A stretch of DNA of 64,000 nt from Actinophytocola sp963840275 (GCA_963840275.1 CAWIYK010000003.1:62001-126000), one strand, 5' to 3'; counted from the first letter of the stretch, positions 1-11,033 are shown. A program made the numbers and translations. The notes: a model not told the origin generated them from the sequence alone.

Positions 1-307
1 GGTTGATGATCCACTCACCGAGGTGCGGCGGGCGCACGCCGTAGGCCATGTTCTGGTTGTAGACCGAGCACGTGGCGTGGTTGTCGCCGCAGATGCCGCA
101 GATGCGGCTGGTGATGAAGTGCGCGTCCCGAGGGTCCTTGCCCTTCATGAAGATGCTGTAGCCACGGAAGATCGACGAGGTGCTGTGGCACTCGACGACC
201 TCCTTGGCCTTGAAGTCGATCTTCGTGTAGATGCCGAGGGAACCGACGATCCTGGTTACGGGGTCCCACGCCATCTCGACGAGCTCGCGCTCCGTTGCCT
301 TGGTCAT
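1..307 (-). CDS. hhyL: [NiFe]-hydrogenase large subunit, N-terminal part (runs off left edge)
   Basis: This is the catalytic subunit of an uptake hydrogenase, which oxidises H2 at a Ni-Fe centre. Only the first 102 residues are in the window. They contain the L1 motif RICGICGDNH, with Cys70 and Cys73 as the first pair of nickel ligands, after an RIVGSLGIYTKIDF stretch typical of the family. The ATG is preceded by a GGAAGGG ribosome site. It follows the small-subunit gene by 13 bases, so the two are co-transcribed. The match to the actinobacterial group 1h type is from recognition of the sequence style and the Asp-containing small subunit next door. Confidence 0.93.
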   Translation of the reverse strand, partial: MTKATERELVEMAWDPVTRIVGSLGIYTKIDFKAKEVVECHSTSSIFRGYSIFMKGKDPRDAHFITSRICGICGDNHATCSVYNQNMAYGVRPPHLGEWIIN

Positions 308-320
308 CGTCGACCCTTCC

Positions 321-1388
<1,068 letters not shown>

Positions 1389-1583
1389 CGGTGACCTCCT
1401 CACCGCCGGGCGCGACTGCGTTCGGCGAGGTTGACCCCAGGCCCGAAAATTTTGCGCGGGCAGAGACAAGCGATCGAACGGGTTTGTGCGATGGGTCACA
1501 GTGGCCCAAAAGGAAACGTTAGACCCGTCGGCCGACGGCATCAAGACGTATCCGGCTGGAAATCAGACAGAAATGTCTCCATC

Positions 1584-1610
1584 GGCTGTTGCAATGCATT
1601 TGCAACAGCC
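1584..1610. promoter_or_regulatory. Perfect 11-bp inverted repeat in the hydrogenase/XRE divergent region
   Basis: Arms GGCTGTTGCAA (1584-1594) and TTGCAACAGCC (1600-1610) flank the spacer TGCAT. It is the only strong symmetry seen in the 315-base non-coding stretch 1389-1703 between the leftward hydrogenase operon and the rightward XRE regulator. A run-off hairpin is possible, but the position suits an operator or activator site. No clear -10/-35 pair was seen. The binding protein is unknown; the adjacent regulator is the obvious candidate. Confidence 0.6.
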
Positions 1611-1703
1611 AGTGAGTTGCCGGTATTTGCTCCGTCCTGCGGTAGGTGTCCTGGCCTCTGCGCAGGTAGGCTGCGCCAAACACAGGGGCAAGGGGTTGGC
1701 ACA

Positions 1704-2252
1704 GTGACCGAGCCCGGCGAGTTTCCCTCCGGTGAGCCGATCGAGATCCTCCCGATCGTCGTGCTGTCCAAAACCTTTCCGGCCCGCCCTTCCTCCATTC
1801 CGGAAATCCGGGATTTCGTGCGTCGCTGTCTCGCGGAGTCGCCGCTGACCGACGCGGACAACAGCGAGGTCAGCCAGACCGTCTTCCGTGCGCTGCTGGA
1901 CGCGGCCGGGCCCACCGGCGAGATCCAGATCTCCTTCCGGATCTTTCCCGAGCACGTCGAGATCGACGTGCTGCACTCGCATCCCGGCCTTTCGGAGGAG
2001 CCGACGCTGGGACAGATGGGTGATATTCGGCTGCCGTCCCCGGCGACCCGACCGCCGTCCCAGCAGCCGGCCACCTTCGCCGACTGGATGTCCGCGGCGC
2101 TGCGCCGGGAAGGGCTCACGCAGGAACAAGCGGCCAGGCAGCTGGGGGTTTCGGTAAAGACGGTGAGCCGCTGGGTCGGCGGCGAGACCGAGCCCCGGCT
2201 GCGGGATCTCCGGCGCATCCAGGAACGGTTCGGAGAGACACCGTTGTCCTGA
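1704..2252 (+). CDS. XRE-type DNA-binding protein, hydrogenase-linked regulator candidate
   Basis: The 182-residue protein has a C-terminal Cro/C1-type helix-turn-helix (about residues 130-175, LTQEQAARQLGVSVKTVSRW). A non-DNA-binding N-terminal domain of about 110 residues precedes it, of a type I do not recognise. The start is GTG at 1704, in a G-rich stretch (AAGGGG about 10 bases upstream). It is divergent from the hydrogenase structural operon and shares the intergenic region with a perfect palindrome, so it may sense a metabolic signal and control hydrogenase expression. That role is inference from position. The nearby 3218-3679 gene is a second XRE-type protein. Confidence 0.75.
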   Translation: MTEPGEFPSGEPIEILPIVVLSKTFPARPSSIPEIRDFVRRCLAESPLTDADNSEVSQTVFRALLDAAGPTGEIQISFRIFPEHVEIDVLHSHPGLSEEPTLGQMGDIRLPSPATRPPSQQPATFADWMSAALRREGLTQEQAARQLGVSVKTVSRWVGGETEPRLRDLRRIQERFGETPLS

Positions 2253-2320
2253 GATCTCGGATTCCGAGAATTCGACCATGCTCTGTACCGCCGCACGCCA
2301 GTGGGCCTAACGTGCGATTC

Positions 2321-2875
2321 ATGTCAGCATCGGGAACGGCCCGTCAGATCGGACCGGAGCGCGGCAGGCTGATCCTGCGCACCACCCGTCAGGGCCTCGC
2401 CGCCCAGGTCGGACACGACCTCACGATCGAGGTCGGCCGGTGGTCCGGGGAGGTGGTCGCGGGCGCCGATCCGGCGGACAGCAGCGTCGAGGTCACCGTC
2501 GAGCTCGCCACGTTGCGGGTGGTGGCGGGCGAGGGTGGGGTGAAGCCACTGTCCGACCGGGACAAACGGGAGATCGCGGTCACCGCTCGTGATCTGCTCG
2601 ACGCGGACCATCAGCCGCAGGCCCGGTTCAGCTCCGACAAGATCAGCGAGACGGCGGACGGCGGCGCCGTCCGCGGCCGGCTGACCCTGCGCGGGGAGGA
2701 GCGGCCGCTCGAGCTGACGGTGACCGCGTTGGGCGAGGGTCGCTACCGGGCCACCGGCACGATCGTGCAGTCCGAGTACGGCATCAAGCCCTACACCGCG
2801 TTCTTCGGCGCGCTCAAGCTCGCCGACCGGGTCGGCGTGGAGGCGGAGGTCGACCTTTCCGAGGCCGGGCCATGA
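2321..2875 (+). CDS. YceI family protein
   Basis: The 184-residue protein matches the YceI lipocalin-like fold: a beta-rich chain with RLILRTTRQGLAAQVGHDLTIEV at the start (shown in part as QVGHDLTIEV), a central LSDRDKREI segment and the closing GIKPYTAFFGALKLADRVGVEAEVDL. YceI proteins bind isoprenoid-like ligands in a hydrophobic pocket. No signal peptide is visible, so this is a cytosolic actinobacterial version. The ATG at 2321 is chosen over GTG at 2312; neither has a good ribosome site, so the mRNA may be leaderless. It overlaps the next gene by 4 bases (ATGA). Confidence 0.85.
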   Translation: MSASGTARQIGPERGRLILRTTRQGLAAQVGHDLTIEVGRWSGEVVAGADPADSSVEVTVELATLRVVAGEGGVKPLSDRDKREIAVTARDLLDADHQPQARFSSDKISETADGGAVRGRLTLRGEERPLELTVTALGEGRYRATGTIVQSEYGIKPYTAFFGALKLADRVGVEAEVDLSEAGP

Positions 2876-3162
2876 AGTTCCTCGTGCTCTGGCGCATGGA
2901 GCTGTCGCTGTTGTCGAGCGAGATGGCCGCCGCGGTGTCCCGCATGCCGCGTTATGCCAAGCCTCTGGAGGACAAGGGAATTGTCGTCGCTCGCTTTCAT
3001 CTGGTCGGGCAGCACGGCGGCGCGTGGATCTACGAGGTGGGTTCGAACGAGGAGTTCGAGCGGCTCCTCGCGACGTCGCCGGTATACAACTTCGCGCGTT
3101 ACGAGATCCACCCGCTCGCGGAGATGCCGGACCCCGGGACAGACCCACGGATGGATTATTGA
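2872..3162 (+). CDS. Muconolactone delta-isomerase-like small protein
   Basis: The 96-residue protein has the MKFLVLWRMEL opening, a central YAKPLEDKGIVVARFHLVGQHGGAWIYEV-type stretch and SNEEFERLLATSPVYNFARYE, as in the muconolactone isomerase family (dimeric alpha-beta barrel). The catabolic enzyme works in the beta-ketoadipate pathway, but many actinobacterial relatives are stand-alone and of unknown function. It is translationally coupled to the YceI gene by an ATGA overlap. No other beta-ketoadipate genes are nearby, so the family name should not be read as the function. Confidence 0.75.
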   Translation: MKFLVLWRMELSLLSSEMAAAVSRMPRYAKPLEDKGIVVARFHLVGQHGGAWIYEVGSNEEFERLLATSPVYNFARYEIHPLAEMPDPGTDPRMDY

Positions 3163-3217
3163 CGGAATGGCGGAAGAGGCGAACACTTGTGTCGTTCTCG
3201 AGGACAGAGGTGTCCTG

Positions 3218-3679
3218 ATGAGTGCCATACAGCCTAACCCGGCCCGCGAACGACACTGGGTGTGTGCGCAGCGGATGCGCGAGCGCCGACTCTCGTTGCG
3301 ACTCACCCAGCGGGAAGTCGTCGGACGACTGCAGGGGCGGGGCAACCAGACGACGAACCGCGCGTTGAGTGCCATGGAGAACGGTCGTGGCCTCGATCTC
3401 GGGTTGTTGCCGGAGCTCGCCGAGTCGCTCGACTGCACGGTCACCTATCTGCTCGGGCTGGCCGTCGATCCGCATTCCTGGCGGCCGGACCACTGGATGC
3501 GTTCCGTCGAACGACTGCCGGCGCCCGCCGAGACGCCGGTCACCGAGCGGATGAGCACGCCTGCCGTGCGTGCTGCCGCCGGAGTGCTGGGGCCGGAGAT
3601 TCCGAACGGGTTCTCGGCGCCGGGTCGCGCACGCAGGCGCGATCGGCCGGTCGGGCCCGTCGGGACCGAGCAGGCTTAG
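3218..3679 (+). CDS. XRE family transcriptional regulator
   Basis: The 153-residue protein has an N-terminal helix-turn-helix (about residues 18-80: LRLTQREVVGRL, then NRALSAMENGRG, then LAESLDCTVTYLLGL), typical of Cro/C1 repressors. The proline- and arginine-rich tail of about 70 residues looks disordered. The start is ATG 3218, after an AGAGG. It lies 38 bases before the hydrogenase accessory operon and on the same strand, so it may belong to that transcript and regulate it; this is inference. Confidence 0.8.
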   Translation: MSAIQPNPARERHWVCAQRMRERRLSLRLTQREVVGRLQGRGNQTTNRALSAMENGRGLDLGLLPELAESLDCTVTYLLGLAVDPHSWRPDHWMRSVERLPAPAETPVTERMSTPAVRAAAGVLGPEIPNGFSAPGRARRRDRPVGPVGTEQA

Positions 3680-3717
3680 CCCGAACCGCCTCTCCCACCA
3701 CATCGAGGTGTTCAGCC

Positions 3718-4338
3718 GTGACGACGACGTCATCGGTCTCCCCGTCCGTCGGTGCGCTCTTCGAGCGCCGAACCGCTCCGCTGAAGGATCTCGCCGAACA
3801 CGCGAGCGAGGTCGCCCACGCCTGCCACGCCATGGCGGAGCGGTTCCACCGGGGCGGCAAGCTCGTCGTGTTCGGCAACGGTGGCCCGAGCACCGACGCG
3901 CAGCACGTCGCGGTCGAGTTCGTGCATCCGGTGATCGTCGGGAAGCGGGCGCTGCCGGCGGTCTCGCTGACCGCCGACATCGCGACCGTGACCGGGGTGG
4001 CCAACCGGGTCGGGCTGGCCGAGATCTTCGCCCACCAGATCCGGCTGCTGGCCGAGCCGTCCGATGTCGCGTTGGGACTGTCCGCCGACGGCAACTGCGC
4101 GAACGTCCTACGTGGACTGGAACAGGCCCGCGGGATGGGCATGCTGACCGTCGCGCTGCTCGGCGGGGACGGTGGCGCGATCGCGGCCGGCGGCCTCGCC
4201 GACCACCTCCTGACCGCCGCGTCCACCGACCCCCGGGTCATCAAGGAGGTGCACGTGACCATGTACCACATCTTGTGGGAGCTGGTGCACGTGTTCTTCG
4301 AGCAGCCGGGCGTGCTCGATCCGAGCGTGGTCCGATGA
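3718..4338 (+). CDS. SIS-domain protein, GmhA-like, altered active site
   Basis: The 206-residue protein resembles phosphoheptose isomerase (GmhA). The usual phosphosugar-binding loop FGNGGSAADAQ is changed to FGNGGPSTDAQ, and the second loop STSGNS is changed to SADGNC. The C-terminal TMYHILWELVH, which holds the GmhA catalytic His, is kept. It starts with GTG after GAGGTG and is coupled (ATGA) to a HypC-like gene and then to a second SIS protein. SIS proteins are known neighbours of actinobacterial-type hydrogenases, but their role there is not established. The loop changes suggest ligand binding or a pseudo-enzyme role. Confidence 0.85.
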   Translation: MTTTSSVSPSVGALFERRTAPLKDLAEHASEVAHACHAMAERFHRGGKLVVFGNGGPSTDAQHVAVEFVHPVIVGKRALPAVSLTADIATVTGVANRVGLAEIFAHQIRLLAEPSDVALGLSADGNCANVLRGLEQARGMGMLTVALLGGDGGAIAAGGLADHLLTAASTDPRVIKEVHVTMYHILWELVHVFFEQPGVLDPSVVR

Positions 4339-4550
4339 ACGTTCCCGAGTGTCACGACGACGTCTGCATCACCTGTTCCGACCAGGCGGTGCCGGTGACC
4401 GTGCTGCGCCTGCTCGACGACGAGCTCGCCGAGGTGGACACCGGGCGCGGCACCGAGGAGGTCAGCGTCGCGCTGGTGACCGCCCGGGTCGGGGACACGA
4501 TCCTGGTGCACGCCAGCGAGGCGATCGCGGTGCTGGGCGGTGGGTCATGA
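4335..4550 (+). CDS. HypC/HupF-like small chaperone
   Basis: The 71-residue protein has the HypC-type beta-barrel pattern (AVPVTVLRLLDDELAEVD, then VSVALVTARVGDTILVHAS). HypC proteins normally need the Cys directly after the start Met (MCLGIP) to carry the Fe(CN)2CO group. Here the N-terminus reads MNVPECHDDVCITCS, with three Cys at positions 6, 11 and 14. It overlaps both flanking SIS genes by 4 bases. A canonical hypC lies downstream at 8091, so this one is an extra, probably specialised, chaperone. Confidence 0.8.
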   Translation: MNVPECHDDVCITCSDQAVPVTVLRLLDDELAEVDTGRGTEEVSVALVTARVGDTILVHASEAIAVLGGGS

Positions 4551-5183
4551 CCGAGCCCGCGCACGACGTCCAGTCGCTGTACCCGTTCCTGTACTCCGAC
4601 TCCTCCGACGTGGAGTCCGTGCTGGAGCAGGTCCGGCGGTCCACCGTGGACAAGGCAAGGGAGATCATCGAGCTGCGGGCGCTGGTCCTGCAGCGGGACG
4701 GCGACCGCCTCGTCGCGTGCGCCGAGCAGATGGCCGAGCGGTTCGCGGCCGGCGGGCGACTGCTGGCGTTCGGCAACGGCGGCAGCGCCACCGACGCGCA
4801 GGACCTCGTGAGCGTGTTCCTGAGCCCGGCGGACGACTCCCGGCCGCTGCCGGCGCTGAGCCTCACCAACGACATCGCGGTGATCACCGCGCTGTCCAAC
4901 GACGTCGGGTTCGACGTGGTGTTCGCACGGCAGGTCGCCGCGTTCGCGCGCGCGGGCGACATCGCGGTCGGGTTGTCCACGAGCGGCAACTCGGCGAACC
5001 TGTTGCGTGCCTTCGACGAGGCGAGCAGGCGTGGCCTGCTCACCGTCGGTATCGCCGGTTACGACGGCGGCAAGATGGCCGAGCTGGACAGCATCGACCA
5101 CTTGTTCGTCGTGCCGTCGCCGTCGGTCCACCGGGTTCAGGAAGCGCAGACCACCATCTATCACACCCTGTGGGAGCTGACCC

Positions 5184-6256
<1,073 letters not shown>

Positions 6257-6260
<4 letters not shown>

Positions 6261-7600
6261 CGGTCGCCATGGACTCCGGCATGAACGCCGCCAGAGCCAT
6301 CGCGGACGCGGTGCTGTACGAGGGTTATCTGCTCTACCCGTACCGCGCGTCGGCCGCGAAGAACAAGGTGCGCTGGCAGTGGGGTGTGCTGATGCCGCCG
6401 TCCTATGCGGACGGTGGCACCGGCGAGCACGCCTGGTGCCGCACCGAGCTGGTCGCCGAGCCGGCCGAGGACGCGGTACTGCACGTCCGGCTGCGGTTCC
6501 TGCAGCTGCAGCGGCGGGTCGTGGAGGTCGGGCGGGACTTCCGCCCGGTGCCGTCGGTCATGGTGGCCGGGGTCGAGCACACCACGTGGGAGGAGGCCGT
6601 CGAACGCGAGGTGGACGCCGTCGTGCCGATGGCCGGCCTCCTCGCCGGCGAGACCACGGTGCCCGTCGAGGTGCCCGGCGGCGAGGACGTCGAGCTGTTC
6701 TACGACGGCCGCCTCGCGCGCCGGCGGGACCCGCTCGCCGCGGAGCTGCGGCTGTCCGCCGACGCGCTGCCGGGCCCGTTCGGTGGTGTGCGGTTGACCC
6801 TGGTGGTCGCGAACGTGTCCACATCGGACGATTCCACCCGTGACCGCGCGCTGCGACACGCGTTGATCGGCGCGCACACGTTGCTCTCCCTTTCGAGCGG
6901 CCACTTCCTGTCCGCCACCGACCCGCCGGAGTGGGCGTCCGTGGTCACCAAGGAGTGCCGCTCGGAGCGCGCGTGGCCGGTGCTGGTCGGCGAGCCGGGC
7001 CGGCGCGACACGGTGCTGTGCTCGCCGATCATCCTCTACGACTACCCGACGATCGCCGAGCAGAGCACCGGGAACCTGTACGACGGCACGGAGATCGACG
7101 AGATCCTCACACTGCGCACGATGACGCTGACCGACGAGGAGAAGCGCGAGGCGCGGGCCACCGACCCGAGGGCCGCCGAGATCATCGACCGTGTCGACAA
7201 CCTGCCGCCGGAGCTGCTGGACCGGCTGCACGGCACGGTCCGCTACCTGCGCGAGGTGACCGGGCAGAAGGAGCCGGAACCCGTCGAGTCGACCATCGAC
7301 CCGAGCGTCCCGTGGTGGGACCCCGGCGCCGACGCGTCCATGTCGCCGGAGACCGACGAGGTGACGATCGACGGGGTCGCCGTGCGCAAGGGTTCGCGGG
7401 TGCGGCTGCGGCCGGGCAAGCGGGCCGACGCGCACGACATGTTCCTGGCCGGGAAGACGGCGGTCGTGCAGGGCGTCCTGCTCGATGTCGACGACCAGTG
7501 GCACCTCGCGATCACGCTCGAGGACGACCTCGGCTCGGACCTGTACGCCGCACACGGCCGCTACCGCTACTTCGGCACCGACGAGGTCGAGCCGCTATGA
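6257..7600 (+). CDS. Conserved hydrogenase-operon protein of unknown function
   Basis: The 447-residue protein has no motif I can tie to a reaction. The first two thirds look beta-rich (VRLRFLQLQRRVVEVG, GVRLTLVVANVST). A middle segment reads LCSPIILYDYPTIAEQS and LYDGTEIDEILTLRTMTL, and the last 100 residues form a small beta-barrel-like tail (VAVRKGSRVRLRP, TAVVQGVLLDVDDQWHLAI). It is soluble with few Cys, so it is not a hydrogenase subunit. The GTG start overlaps the upstream stop; ATG 6269 is an alternative. Being coupled to the small subunit and the protease, it probably helps assembly; this is inference. Confidence 0.85.
6817..6829 (+). repeat. 13-bp palindromic word, copy 1
   Basis: GTCCACATCGGAC inside the 6257-7600 gene. 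Arms GTCC/GGAC with five central bases. Codon phase G-TCC-ACA-TCG-GAC. Confidence 0.75.
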
Positions 7601-8118
7601 CCGTCCTGGTGGTCGGCGTCGGCAACATCTTCCTCGGCGACGACGGCTTCGGCGTCGAGGTGGTCCGGCGACTGTCCACGATGGACCTGCCGGACCATGT
7701 GCGGGTCGTCGACTACGGCATCCGCGGCATGCACCTCGCCTACGACCTGGTCGGCGCCGACCACGAGCTGACGATCATGGTCGACGCCACCGAGCGGGGC
7801 GACGAGCCCGGCACGGTGTACGTGATCGAGCTGGACCTGCCGGACCCGGCCGACACCGGGGGACCGGCCCCGCTCCTGGACGCGCACGGCATGCAGCCGG
7901 ACGTGGTCATGGGCCTGATCGCCGTGCTCGGCGGCGAGCCAGGTCGGGTGCTGCTCGTCGGCTGCGAGCCGGCGGTGCTGGACCACCGGATGAGCCTGAG
8001 CCCACCCGTCGAGCAGGCGGTCGACACCGCGGTGCGGGTCGTCGTCGACCTGGTCGGCAGGTACCCGTTCGGCACGGATGAGGAGCTGACATGTGCCTTG
8101 GCATCCCTGGGGAAGTGA
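7597..8118 (+). CDS. Hydrogenase maturation protease (HyaD/HycI family)
   Basis: This 173-residue endopeptidase cuts the C-terminal tail from the large-subunit precursor after nickel insertion. The opening VLVVGVGNIFLGDDGFGVEV carries the conserved nickel-binding Asp, and DAHGMQPDVV holds the conserved His. Length suits the family. ATG overlaps the previous stop (ATGA), and the 3' end overlaps hypC by 28 bases. Confidence 0.92.
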   Translation: MTVLVVGVGNIFLGDDGFGVEVVRRLSTMDLPDHVRVVDYGIRGMHLAYDLVGADHELTIMVDATERGDEPGTVYVIELDLPDPADTGGPAPLLDAHGMQPDVVMGLIAVLGGEPGRVLLVGCEPAVLDHRMSLSPPVEQAVDTAVRVVVDLVGRYPFGTDEELTCALASLGK

Positions 8119-8363
8119 TCGAGATCCTGACCGACCGGCCGGATCTGGCGCGGGTCGACGTGAGCGGGGTCAAGCGAGCCATCAACATCGGGCTGCTGTC
8201 CGAGGAGAGCGTCGAGCCGGGCGACTGGGTGCTGATCCACGTCGGGTTCGCGCTGTCCAAGATCGACGAGGACGAGGCCAAGGCGGCCATGGAGTTCCTC
8301 GAAGGCATCGGCAAGGCCTACGACGACGAGATCGCGGCTCTGCGGGAGTCCCAGATCCTCTAG
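8091..8363 (+). CDS. hypC: HypC hydrogenase assembly chaperone
   Basis: The 90-residue HypC begins MCLGIPGEVIEI with the essential Cys2, which with HypD carries the iron of the Fe(CN)2CO group and delivers it to the large subunit. The barrel core (ARVDVSGVKRAINIGLL, then VEPGDWVLIHVGFALSKID) and the helical tail are typical. It overlaps the protease gene and is followed by hypD, the usual partner, in a single operon. Confidence 0.96.
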   Translation: MCLGIPGEVIEILTDRPDLARVDVSGVKRAINIGLLSEESVEPGDWVLIHVGFALSKIDEDEAKAAMEFLEGIGKAYDDEIAALRESQIL

Positions 8364-8375
8364 GAGTTGAACCAC

Positions 8376-9545
8376 ATGCGTTTCGTCGATGAGTTCCGCG
8401 ACGCCGACAAGGCACGGGCGCTGTCCGCCAAGATCACGAGCCTGTGCGAGCCGGGCCGGCAGTACAAGTTCATGGAGGTCTGCGGCGGGCACACCCACAC
8501 GATCTACAAGCACGGCCTCGAGGACTACCTCCCCGAGAGCATCACGCTGATCCACGGCCCCGGCTGCCCGGTTTGCGTGATCCCCATGGGTCGTATCGAC
8601 GACTCGATCCACATCGCCCGCCAGCCCGACGTGCTGATGACCTCGTTCGGCGACATGATGCGGGTGCCGGGCAGCGGCGGGAACTTCTTCGACTCCAACG
8701 CCGAGGGCACCAACATCAGGATGGTGTACTCGCCGCTGGACTCGCTGAAGATCGCCCGCCAGAACCCGGACAAGCACGTGGTGTTCATGGCCATCGGGTT
8801 CGAGACGACCGCCCCGTCGACCGCGATGACCGTGCTGCGGGCGGAGAAGGAGGGCATCGAGAACTTCTCGATCTTCTGCAACCACATCACGATCATCCCG
8901 GCCATCAAGGCGATCCTGGACTCCCCGGACCTGCGGCTCGACGGCTTCATCGGCCCCGGGCACGTGTCCACGGTAATCGGCTGCCGGCCGTACGAGTTCA
9001 TCGCGGGGGAGTACCGCAAGCCGATCGTGGTCGCCGGGTTCGAGCCGCTGGACATCCTGCAGTCGATCTACATGCTGATGCTGCAGCTGAAGGAGGGCCG
9101 GTCCGAGGTCGAGAACCAGTACTCCCGCGTGGTGCCGTGGGAGGGCAACCTCACCGCACTGCGGGTCATCGCCGAGACGATGGAGCTGCGGCCCTACTTC
9201 GAGTGGCGCGGCCTCGGGTTCATCTCCCACTCGGCGCTGCGGGTGCGGCCGAAGTACGCGCGGTTCGACGCCGAGCTGAAGTTCGACGTGCCGGGTGTGC
9301 GGGTGGCCGACCCGAAGGCGTGCCAGTGCGGCGAGGTGCTCAAGGGCGTGCTGAAACCGTGGGAGTGCAAGGTGTTCGGCACCGCCTGCACGCCGGAGAC
9401 GCCCATCGGCACGTGCATGGTGTCGCCGGAGGGCGCGTGCGCGGCGTACTACAACTTCGGCCGTTTCAGCCGGACGCGGGTGCGCGAGGCGAGCCTCGCC
9501 TCGGTGGACGAACTGGCCAGCTCGGCGCGGCAGGTGTCGTCATGA
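8376..9545 (+). CDS. hypD: HypD, Fe-S scaffold for Fe(CN)2CO assembly
   Basis: The 389-residue protein has all HypD hallmarks: MEVCGGHTHTIYKHGL, HGPGCPVCVIP, MAIGFETTAPSTA, FIGPGHVSTVIG and a C-terminal Cys-rich [4Fe-4S] region (ACQCGEVLKG, ECKVFGTACTPETPIGTCMV). With HypC and HypE it assembles the cyanide and CO ligands. The ATG at 8376 is chosen because AGGAG lies 9 bases upstream; an in-frame TTG at 8367 falls too close to that site. It overlaps hypE by ATGA. Confidence 0.97.
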   Translation: MRFVDEFRDADKARALSAKITSLCEPGRQYKFMEVCGGHTHTIYKHGLEDYLPESITLIHGPGCPVCVIPMGRIDDSIHIARQPDVLMTSFGDMMRVPGSGGNFFDSNAEGTNIRMVYSPLDSLKIARQNPDKHVVFMAIGFETTAPSTAMTVLRAEKEGIENFSIFCNHITIIPAIKAILDSPDLRLDGFIGPGHVSTVIGCRPYEFIAGEYRKPIVVAGFEPLDILQSIYMLMLQLKEGRSEVENQYSRVVPWEGNLTALRVIAETMELRPYFEWRGLGFISHSALRVRPKYARFDAELKFDVPGVRVADPKACQCGEVLKGVLKPWECKVFGTACTPETPIGTCMVSPEGACAAYYNFGRFSRTRVREASLASVDELASSARQVSS

Positions 9546-10642
9546 CGACCTCGCACGACGTGGCGCTGCCGTCGGACCGGGAACAGCAGGTGCTGGACCG
9601 GATCGAGCGGGTGCGCAAGCGCCGCGCGAAGGTCAAGGAGGAGCGGATCACGCTCTCCCACGGCTCCGGCGGCAAGGCCACGCAGACGTTGATCGAGGCG
9701 GTGTTCCTCGACGCGTTCCGCAACCCGCTGCTGGAACCGCTGGAGGACGCGGCGACGTTCACTGTGGACGGTGGGCGGCTCGCGCTGACCACCGACTCCT
9801 ATGTGGTGTCGCCGATCTTCTTCCCCGGCGGCGATATCGGCGACCTCGCGGTGAACGGCACGGTCAACGACCTCGCGGTGTCCGGCGCGCGTCCGCTCTA
9901 CCTGACCGCCGGGTTCATTCTCGAGGAGGGCTTCCCGGTCGCCGACCTGCTGCGGATCGTCGACTCGATGAAGCTCGCGGCCGAGGCCGCCGGAGTGTCC
10001 ATTGTGACCGGTGACACGAAGGTGGTGCAGCGCGGCAAGGCGGACGGCTGCTACATCAACACCGCGGGTGTCGGGGTGATCGACTACCCCGGCCGGCTCG
10101 GGGTGGCGACCGCGCGGCCGGGCGACGCGGTGCTGGTGTCCGGACCGATCGGCGACCACGGCATCACGGTGATGCTGGCCCGCGGTGAGCTGGACATCGA
10201 GGCGGACCTCGAGTCGGACACCGCGCCCGTGCACGGGCTGGTGGCCGAGCTGCTCGCCGCGACCCCCGGCGTGCGTGCCATGCGCGACGCCACGCGCGGC
10301 GGCGTCGCGACGATCCTCAACGAGGTGGCCAAAGCCGCGGACGTCGCGGTGGTCGTCGACGAGGACGCGGTGCCGGTCGGCGCCCAGGTGCGCGGCGCCT
10401 CCGAGCTGCTCGGCATCGACCCGCTCTACGTCGCCTGCGAGGGCCGCATCGTGGTCATCGTGGACGGCGCGGAGGCCGACACCGCGCTGGCGGCGCTGCG
10501 CCGGCACCCACTCGGTGCGCAGGCGGCGATCATCGGCCGGGTCAAGGCGGACCCGCCGGGGCTGGTGCTGCTCAACACGGTGTTCGGCGGCACCCGCATC
10601 TGTGACCTGCTCGTCGGCGACCCGCTGCCGCGGATCTGTTGA
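9542..10642 (+). CDS. hypE: HypE, carbamoyl dehydratase
   Basis: The 366-residue protein turns the carbamoyl group received from HypF into a thiocyanate on its C-terminal Cys; the chain ends in PRIC as expected. The PurM-like ATP-binding core is seen in SHGSGGKATQTLIE, LTTDSYVVSPIFFPGGDIG, VNGTVNDLAVSGARP and TRGGVATILNEVA. An N-terminal basic extension (about 35 residues, RIERVRKRRAKVKEER) precedes the usual start and may be a coiled segment. It is coupled to hypD. Confidence 0.97.
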   Translation: MTTSHDVALPSDREQQVLDRIERVRKRRAKVKEERITLSHGSGGKATQTLIEAVFLDAFRNPLLEPLEDAATFTVDGGRLALTTDSYVVSPIFFPGGDIGDLAVNGTVNDLAVSGARPLYLTAGFILEEGFPVADLLRIVDSMKLAAEAAGVSIVTGDTKVVQRGKADGCYINTAGVGVIDYPGRLGVATARPGDAVLVSGPIGDHGITVMLARGELDIEADLESDTAPVHGLVAELLAATPGVRAMRDATRGGVATILNEVAKAADVAVVVDEDAVPVGAQVRGASELLGIDPLYVACEGRIVVIVDGAEADTALAALRRHPLGAQAAIIGRVKADPPGLVLLNTVFGGTRICDLLVGDPLPRIC

Positions 10643-10652
10643 CGGGCCTGAC

Positions 10653-11033
10653 ATGCACGAGATGTCGATCACCCAGTCGATCGTCGACGCCGTCGCCGAG
10701 AAGCTGGGTGACGCCGAGGTCACCACGGTACGGCTGGAGATCGGCAAGCTCTCCGGGGTGGTCGTCGAGTCGATCCGATTCTGCTTCGACCTGGTGACCG
10801 ACGGCACCACGCTGGCCGGCGCACGCCTGGTGGTGGACGAGCCGTCCGGGCACGCGCGGTGCCGGGAGTGCGCGACGGAGTTCGACGTCGACGATCCCAT
10901 CGTGCTGTGCCCCGCGTGTGACGCGTCCAATGTGGACGTACGAGCCGGCCGCGAGCTGCGGATCATTTCGGTGGAGGTGAGATCGTCATGTGCGCGACCT
11001 GTGGCTGCTCCGACGACGCCGGGGTCCGGGTGA
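10653..11033 (+). CDS. hypA: HypA, nickel insertion metallochaperone
   Basis: The 126-residue protein begins MHEMSITQSIVDAV; His2 is the nickel ligand. Two CxxC pairs (CRECAT and CPACDA) form the zinc site. With HypB it delivers nickel to the large subunit. Its last 15 residues (about CARPVAAPTTPGSG) are read from DNA that also starts hypB in another frame, a 46-base overlap, so the tail is unlikely to be functional sequence. HypA normally ends near the EV of IISVEV. Confidence 0.94.
   Translation: MHEMSITQSIVDAVAEKLGDAEVTTVRLEIGKLSGVVVESIRFCFDLVTDGTTLAGARLVVDEPSGHARCRECATEFDVDDPIVLCPACDASNVDVRAGRELRIISVEVRSSCARPVAAPTTPGSG
10925..10937 (-). repeat. 13-bp palindromic word, copy 2
   Basis: GTCCACATTGGAC on the minus strand, inside hypA. 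The plus-strand codons include AAT, rare in this genome. Confidence 0.75.

Noticed and set aside
2872..3162. Assigning the muconolactone-isomerase-like gene to a beta-ketoadipate pathway with the 39 kb island
   Set aside because: It is 36 kb away, sits with a YceI gene, and no other gene of that pathway is in the window.
8367..8375. TTG as the start of hypD
   Set aside because: It lies directly on the AGGAG ribosome site that serves ATG 8376.
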